From positions 1 through 10,198 of the forward strand of contig DKBB01000252.1 in assembly GCA_002451015.1 (NCBI GenBank): 10,198 nucleotides of DNA. Reading direction: 5' to 3'. The position numbers and the translations under genes are program-made. Below, in pieces: positions 7,401 through 10,198 of the stretch. This DNA is from Acidobacteria bacterium UBA6911. Its GTDB lineage: Bacteria; Acidobacteriota; UBA6911. The number at the start of each line of letters is the position of its first letter. Position 1 is the stretch's first letter. The notes under the pieces were generated by a model. The model was not told the DNA's origin and did no database searches. It was given only the letters and a program-made list of their open reading frames with translations.

Positions 7401-10198
7401 AGGGAATTCCCAGGCGGGCAGCGTCCGGCTTCGGATCGGATAAATACACGGAACTGGGTCGGCTGTTTGCCGAATTTATGGATCGCGGAATGCAGATCTA
7501 CTCTGGTAGCGGCACCACGCAAGCTGTGGCTGTAGCCCCCGTAGACGTCTGCATAACGGGTGCTTCGTTGGGTCTGCCTGGAGTGAACAGGGTATTTGAC
7601 GATGCGAATATCGAACGGATGCTGCGCGGGGAAAATTTCATTCGTCCGATTCCAAAGGATTTGCGCAAGGAAATGGTTGATAAGAACATCACTCGCCTGG
7701 TTAAAACCGAAGGGGGCGAGGGGCGGTTTGAATCGATCAACAGCATGGACGACGTTATCAAGCTCGCCGCCCGTTCCGAAGATTTCGACATCAAGCGCGA
7801 TTTCGGTTTCCCGGAGGATCGTTTGCCCGCACTGGATCGCGTCACGAAGCTTGCGATCGGCGCCGGTATCGACGCGCTGCGCGACGCCGGAATCCCTCTA
7901 GTCATGCGCTACAAGACCACGACCAAGGGAACGAAACTGCCCGACCGCTGGATGCTTCCGGATGAAATCCGGGACGATACCGGTATCCTGTTTACGTCCG
8001 CTTTCCCGGGTTGCGACTCCTTCGCGGATATCATGAAGGGCTTTTACGAAGACCGTATCCGCCGGGAACGTCTGGAAGAGCTTAAGAATATGCAGGCCCT
8101 GGCAGGCACGGATACGAATATCGGAACGGAATTGCAGAAACGCATCCAGGCGCTTGAGACCGAGATTGAAGGAAACGCCTACCACTTCGATCGGCGCTTC
8201 CTGTTCCGTGTGCTGTCCATGGGGCATTCGCAGTTCGCCGAGTATATCGGCGCACGCGGTCCCAATACGTCGACAAACGGCGCCTGTGCCAGCGGTACAC
8301 AGGCGATAGGACTGGCTCAGGACTGGATCCGGACCGGACGCTGTAACCGTGTGATTATTATTTCGGCGGACGATATTACGTCGGACAACCTGATGGGATG
8401 GTTCGGATCGGGTTTTCTGGCCTCCGGTTCCGCCGCGACCGATAAAATCGTGGAGGATGCCGCTACCCCGTTCGACCGCCGGCGTCACGGCCTGATCATA
8501 GGTATGGGAGCTTCCGCCGTCGTCCTGGAAAGCCGGGAGTCGGCCAGGGCGCGCGGTATCCGGCCCATATGCAATGTCTTGAGTTCCGTTGTCGCCAACA
8601 GCGCTTTTCACGGGACAAGGCTGGATGTCAGCCATATCCGTCATGTGATGGAGCGTCTGATTTCCGAGGCGGAGTCTCAATGGGGAATCAATCGCTTCGA
8701 GATCGCCCCGGAAACCGTATTTGTTTCGCATGAAACCTACACGCCGGCCCGCGGAGGCAGCGCCTCCGCAGAAGTTTTCGCACTGCGCCATGTTTTCAAG
8801 GATAGCGCGGACAAGATCCTGGTTGCCAATACCAAGGGGGCGACAGGGCACCCGATGGCCGTTGGAATCGAAGATGTCGTGTCCGTGAAAATACTCGAAA
8901 CCGGCATCGTTCCGCCTGTAGCCAATTTCAAGGAAGTGGATCCTGAACTGGGACAGTTGAATCTTTCAAAGGGCGGATCGCATCCTGTCCGCTATGCGTT
9001 GCGACTTGGAGCCGGCTTCGGCTCCCAGATATGCATGACGCTGTTGCGATGGGAACCTACTCCGGATGGTTCCCGCCAACCCGTATCCCAATTGGGATAT
9101 GAATATCGAATCGAGAATCCGGATGCCTGGAACGGCTGGCTCAAACATTTAACCGGCTATGAAACTCCGGAACTGGAAGTCGCACAGCGCACACTGCGGG
9201 CTAAAGACCAGGGACCCACGATTCACATCGAAAACGGCACTTCCACCTTCCAGCCGGCGAATCCCGCGCCGGTGGCTACGGCACCGTTATCCGGAACTAT
9301 GACAACCCCGGCATTTGACGCATCGCCCGCTAACGCCGGCGATGCTACAACACCCGCAGCACCGGTAATGGATGGTGTCCAGCAGGAGGTTATGAAGATC
9401 ATCGCTGAAAAGACGGGATATCCGCCGGACATGCTGGACCTGGACCTGGACCTGGAAGCGGATCTCGGAATCGATACAGTGAAACAGGCGGAAATGTTCG
9501 CTGCGATCCGCGAGTCCTACGACATACCGCGCGAAGACAATCTGAAACTGCGCGATTTCCCGACGCTGGCGCACGTCGTCCAGTTCGTCTACGACCGCAA
9601 ACCTGAATTAAAAAAGGCAGTGGAACAGTCTGCACCGGCGCCGGTCGCGGCCGCCCCTGCAGAAGCCGCTGCAACGCAACCCGCAGCACCGGTAATGGAT
9701 GGCGTCCAGCAGGAGGTTATGAAGATCATCGCTGAAAAGACCGGGTATCCGCCGGATATGCTGGACCTGGACCTGGACCTGGAAGCGGACCTTGGGATCG
9801 ATACGGTGAAGCAGGCTGAAATGTTCGCGGCAATCCGTGAATCGTACAACATCCCGCGTGAGGACAATCTGAAGCTTAGGGAGTTCCCGACGCTCCAGCA
9901 TGTCATCCAGTTCGTGTACGACCGGAAACCCGACCTCGCACAGGCGGCTGCGGCATTGGTATCCGGAACGTCAACCCCGGCGTTTGACGCCTCGCCTGCT
10001 GCCGCTGGCGCGCCTGCTGCCGCTGGCGCGGCTACAGCCGGAGGACAGGGAATCGATGATGAAGTAAAGGAGACTGTCCTTAAGATCATCGCTGAAAAAA
10101 CGGGGTATCCGCCCGATATGCTGGACCTGGACCTGGACCTGGAAGCGGACCTTGGGATCGACACGGTAAAGCAGGCTGAAATGTTCGCGGCAATCCGT
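4448..10198 (+). CDS. Multidomain type I polyketide / PUFA-like synthase, KS-AT-KS-(ACP)3..., 3' truncated by the window
   Basis: An uninterrupted frame of 1917 codons reaches the last base, so the C-terminus lies outside. Domain order: KS1 (about 6-471), AT (about 597-895), KS2 (about 1032-1536), then Ala/Pro-rich linkers with three carrier domains (Thr1677, Thr1786 and Thr1906 at the attachment position). KS1 has the TEDTMPGEL stretch (185-193) that I associate with PfaA of omega-3 PUFA synthases. The AT has GHSLGEY and HAFHT, the pattern of malonyl-CoA-specific transferases. Tandem carriers after KS-AT are also PfaA-like, but the second KS between AT and carriers is not part of canonical PfaA. 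No ketoreductase, dehydratase or enoylreductase is visible; they may follow downstream or in other proteins. The protein is probably cytosolic and is expected to make a long-chain or polyunsaturated lipid-like product iteratively; the product cannot be read from the sequence. Start ATG 4448 has GGAGG ten bases upstream. Confidence 0.93.
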   Translation, partial: MKVSAADKAVAIVGVGAIMPDAPNAPRFWQNIKDGRDSIKEVPRDRWNPDLYYDPDPKVPDKAYSKIGGWVQEWDWDPLKWRLPIPPRVSMAMDLTQKWGVVTAREALNDYGYPNRPLNQERVAVILGNAMGGDAHLYSAARIFFPEFAEELFKSSTYASLPEKKRREILEQLHEGFGGKLPPITEDTMPGELSNILAGRIAALYDFKGPNYTADAACASAMAAISAAIVGLTDHDYDAVLTGGIDANMSPSTFVKFCKIGALSATGSRPYAEGSDGFVMGEGGALFIMKRLADAERDGDKIYAVVRGLGGSSDGKGKGITAPNPAGQQICVRRAWRKAGVSPEPGDMIEGHGTSTPVGDAAELEALMAIFKNFNLPAGSLALGSVKSNIGHLKGAAGAAGILKAMFCLHEKVLPPSLNFKRPNPNFNFEASPFRVNTELRPWNVDPGKARRAAVSAFGFGGTNFHIVMEEYIPGRIAGESKTTIAVSDADPGSESGVSLKTPLRGAAVLGADSEAELIGRLKKLLKDAEAGNAPEPAPPFESDLRAEFRLAIDYGDASELADKVGRTLKAFEENQQGRWKALRAKGIYRGEGPAQKVAFLFTGQGSQYVNMLKTLRETEPIVTRIFEEADRTMEPLLGKPLTECIYLDKSDEAALKEAEENLKQTAITQPAVLATENAIARMLGAYGITPDMVMGHSLGEYGALVAAGAISFDEALKAVSARGKEMTRCALDDNGMMAAAFGPIEKIQEILDTVDEYVVIANINSSKEAVIGGTTTGVKKAMEAISEAGYTVRGLQVSHAFHTRIVAPAGESLAQILRKMDLRPPEIPVVTNVTGEFYPTGPGVVPEMITLLGKQVSSPVQFIKGLNTLYDAGARIFVEIGPKRILYGFVEDALGGRDGVVSLFTNHPRIGEAASLNLALCGLYAAGLGFGRSTQKEVPSVQAASIRPTAIKPAQGLPAESVQRQASISAPASSTPAFEAGRVKGIPRRAASGFGSDKYTELGRLFAEFMDRGMQIYSGSGTTQAVAVAPVDVCITGASLGLPGVNRVFDDANIERMLRGENFIRPIPKDLRKEMVDKNITRLVKTEGGEGRFESINSMDDVIKLAARSEDFDIKRDFGFPEDRLPALDRVTKLAIGAGIDALRDAGIPLVMRYKTTTKGTKLPDRWMLPDEIRDDTGILFTSAFPGCDSFADIMKGFYEDRIRRERLEELKNMQALAGTDTNIGTELQKRIQALETEIEGNAYHFDRRFLFRVLSMGHSQFAEYIGARGPNTSTNGACASGTQAIGLAQDWIRTGRCNRVIIISADDITSDNLMGWFGSGFLASGSAATDKIVEDAATPFDRRRHGLIIGMGASAVVLESRESARARGIRPICNVLSSVVANSAFHGTRLDVSHIRHVMERLISEAESQWGINRFEIAPETVFVSHETYTPARGGSASAEVFALRHVFKDSADKILVANTKGATGHPMAVGIEDVVSVKILETGIVPPVANFKEVDPELGQLNLSKGGSHPVRYALRLGAGFGSQICMTLLRWEPTPDGSRQPVSQLGYEYRIENPDAWNGWLKHLTGYETPELEVAQRTLRAKDQGPTIHIENGTSTFQPANPAPVATAPLSGTMTTPAFDASPANAGDATTPAAPVMDGVQQEVMKIIAEKTGYPPDMLDLDLDLEADLGIDTVKQAEMFAAIRESYDIPREDNLKLRDFPTLAHVVQFVYDRKPELKKAVEQSAPAPVAAAPAEAAATQPAAPVMDGVQQEVMKIIAEKTGYPPDMLDLDLDLEADLGIDTVKQAEMFAAIRESYNIPREDNLKLREFPTLQHVIQFVYDRKPDLAQAAAALVSGTSTPAFDASPAAAGAPAAAGAATAGGQGIDDEVKETVLKIIAEKTGYPPDMLDLDLDLEADLGIDTVKQAEMFAAIR
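4463..5860 (+). other. Domain: KS1, PfaA-type ketosynthase (residues 6-471 of the synthase)
   Basis: This is the decarboxylative condensing domain. The Cys-His-His triad is complete: Cys218 in DAACASA (codon 5099-5101), His352 in GHGTSTPVGD (5501-5503) and His392 in NIGHLKG (5621-5623). Spacings of 134 and 40 residues are normal for type I KS. The domain begins at KAVAIVGVGAIMPDA and ends at FGFGGTNFHIVMEE. The sequence TEDTMPGELSN before the active site and the long insert around 145-180 resemble PUFA-synthase KS rather than modular PKS KS. It should be catalytically competent. Confidence 0.92.
6236..7132 (+). other. Domain: acyltransferase, probably malonyl-specific (residues 597-895)
   Basis: This domain loads extender units from CoA onto the carrier domains. 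It begins KVAFLFTGQGSQY. The nucleophile is Ser698 in GHSLGEY (codon 6539-6541) and the catalytic His803 is in HAFHT (6854-6856). HAFH at this position is the classical malonyl-CoA signature, whereas methylmalonyl-specific domains usually have YASH. The end is marked by FVEIGPKRILYGF. It is the only AT visible and probably serves all carriers. A linker of about 125 residues joins it to KS1. Confidence 0.9.
7541..9055 (+). other. Domain: KS2, second, larger ketosynthase (residues 1032-1536)
   Basis: The domain starts at VDVCITGASLGLPG and ends at GAGFGSQICMTLLRWE. The triad is complete: Cys1280 in TNGACASGTQ (codon 8285-8287), His1428 in VSHETYTP (8729-8731) and His1468 in GATGHPMAVG (8849-8851). 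It is about 505 residues long versus about 466 for KS1. The Cys-to-first-His distance is 148 residues against 134 in KS1, and there is an extra charged, probably helical stretch (about 1200-1250) before the active site. The motifs differ strongly from KS1, so it is not a recent duplicate. An appended segment (about 1555-1585, ending PELEVAQRTLRA) links it to the carriers. Because Cys is retained it is not a simple chain-length-factor like the second KS of PfaC. Confidence 0.85.
9368..9610 (+). other. Domain: acyl carrier protein repeat 1
   Basis: This is a four-helix carrier domain at about residues 1641-1721. It matches PUFA-synthase carriers in IIAEKTGYPPDML, the acidic LDLDLDLE run and EADLGID. 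However, the residue after GID, normally the 4'-phosphopantetheine-bearing Ser, is Thr1677 (codon ACA 9476-9478) in GIDTVKQAE. Helix III and the end are DNLKLRDFPTLAHVVQFVY. It is preceded by an Ala/Pro/Thr-rich linker. Confidence 0.85.
9695..9937 (+). other. Domain: acyl carrier protein repeat 2
   Basis: This is a second copy of the carrier domain, 109 residues (327 bp) after the first, again with Thr (Thr1786, codon ACG 9803-9805) at the attachment site in GIDTVKQAE. The protein core is essentially identical to repeat 1. Differences gather in helix II to helix IV (SYNIPRED, LKLREFPTLQHVIQF). The preceding linker is Ala/Pro-rich (about 1722-1747). Confidence 0.85.
9993..10028 (+). repeat. 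Perfect 18-bp tandem duplication in the inter-carrier linker
   Basis: CGCCTGCTGCCGCTGGCG occurs twice head to tail (9993-10010 and 10011-10028), encoding the six-residue unit PAAAGA twice in the linker before carrier repeat 3. It keeps frame. This is a typical slippage product and a likely site of linker-length variation between strains. Confidence 0.85.
10052..10198 (+). other. Domain: acyl carrier protein repeat 3 (cut by the window end)
   Basis: A third carrier domain begins IDDEVKETVLKIIAEKTG and runs to the window edge after MFAAIR. Thr1906 (codon ACG 10163-10165) occupies the attachment site, as in the other two copies. Its first helix differs (IDDEVKETVL instead of MDGVQQEVM), but from KIIAEKTG onward the visible protein is identical to repeat 2. 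More copies may follow. Confidence 0.82.

Larger units (their letters stand above)
9353..10198 (+). repeat. Near-identical tandem DNA repeats encoding the carrier domains
   Basis: The segment 9353-9457 recurs at 9680-9784 (offset 327 bp) with four differences in 105 positions, all synonymous. The segment 9722-9838 recurs at 10082-10198 (offset 360 bp) with five differences in 117, all synonymous. Flanking linkers are mosaic: the SGT...TPAFDASPA linker precedes repeats 1 and 3 but not 2, while PAAPVMDGVQQEV precedes 1 and 2 but not 3. This indicates internal duplication with recombination or gene conversion and protein-level constraint. Each copy also contains the CTGGAC hexamer three times in a row (for example 9434-9451). 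Confidence 0.85.

Noticed and set aside
9353..10198. CRISPR-like or satellite repeat array
   Set aside because: The repeats are 327 and 360 bp apart, stay in frame and encode carrier domains. They are coding duplications, not an array.

Overview
This window looks like a bacterial lipid or polyketide biosynthesis locus, with every recognised gene on the + strand. GC content is moderate, roughly in the low fifties by eye. The protein families (a PfaA-type polyunsaturated-fatty-acid-like synthase with GIDTVKQAE carrier domains, a long KASIII with a DIRQQC active site, and a 553-residue acyl-CoA dehydrogenase) resemble what I remember from Desulfobacterota and other former deltaproteobacteria. 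That assignment is an impression from motifs, not a database result.

Layout: (1) 1-30 is a hairpin followed by a T-rich stretch, probably the terminator of a gene to the left. (2) 76-924 is a complete stand-alone prephenate dehydratase with an ACT domain (phenylalanine biosynthesis). (3) 925-1148 is a gap with small dyads, a direct repeat and a weak promoter. (4) 1149-2210 is a beta-ketoacyl-ACP synthase III-like enzyme with an intact Cys-His-Asn triad. (5) 2211-2655 is a 445-bp gap with no gene; it holds an imperfect 23-bp dyad, two sigma70-like promoters and a strongly self-complementary leader. (6) 2656-4317 is an acyl-CoA dehydrogenase. (7) 4318-4447 is a short gap carrying twin perfect hairpins immediately before a Shine-Dalgarno. 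(8) 4448 to the right edge is one giant open frame (1917 codons, no stop) encoding KS-AT-KS-ACP-ACP-ACP..., which runs out of the window inside the third ACP.

How it may work together (inference): the KASIII-like enzyme could make or load a starter, the multidomain synthase would elongate it with malonyl units, and the dehydrogenase could introduce or remove unsaturation. Reductive domains (KR, DH, ER) are not in the window and would be expected further right. Prephenate dehydratase is separated by 224 bp and may simply be a housekeeping neighbour.

The most unusual points are these. All three carrier domains have threonine where the phosphopantetheine-bearing serine is expected. A second, larger KS with an intact Cys-His-His triad sits directly after the AT without reductive domains. 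The carrier repeats are nearly identical in DNA with only synonymous differences in their cores. The twin hairpins abutting the synthase ribosome binding site can refold into alternative structures. The leader before the dehydrogenase carries interleaved inverted repeats compatible with a pseudoknot.
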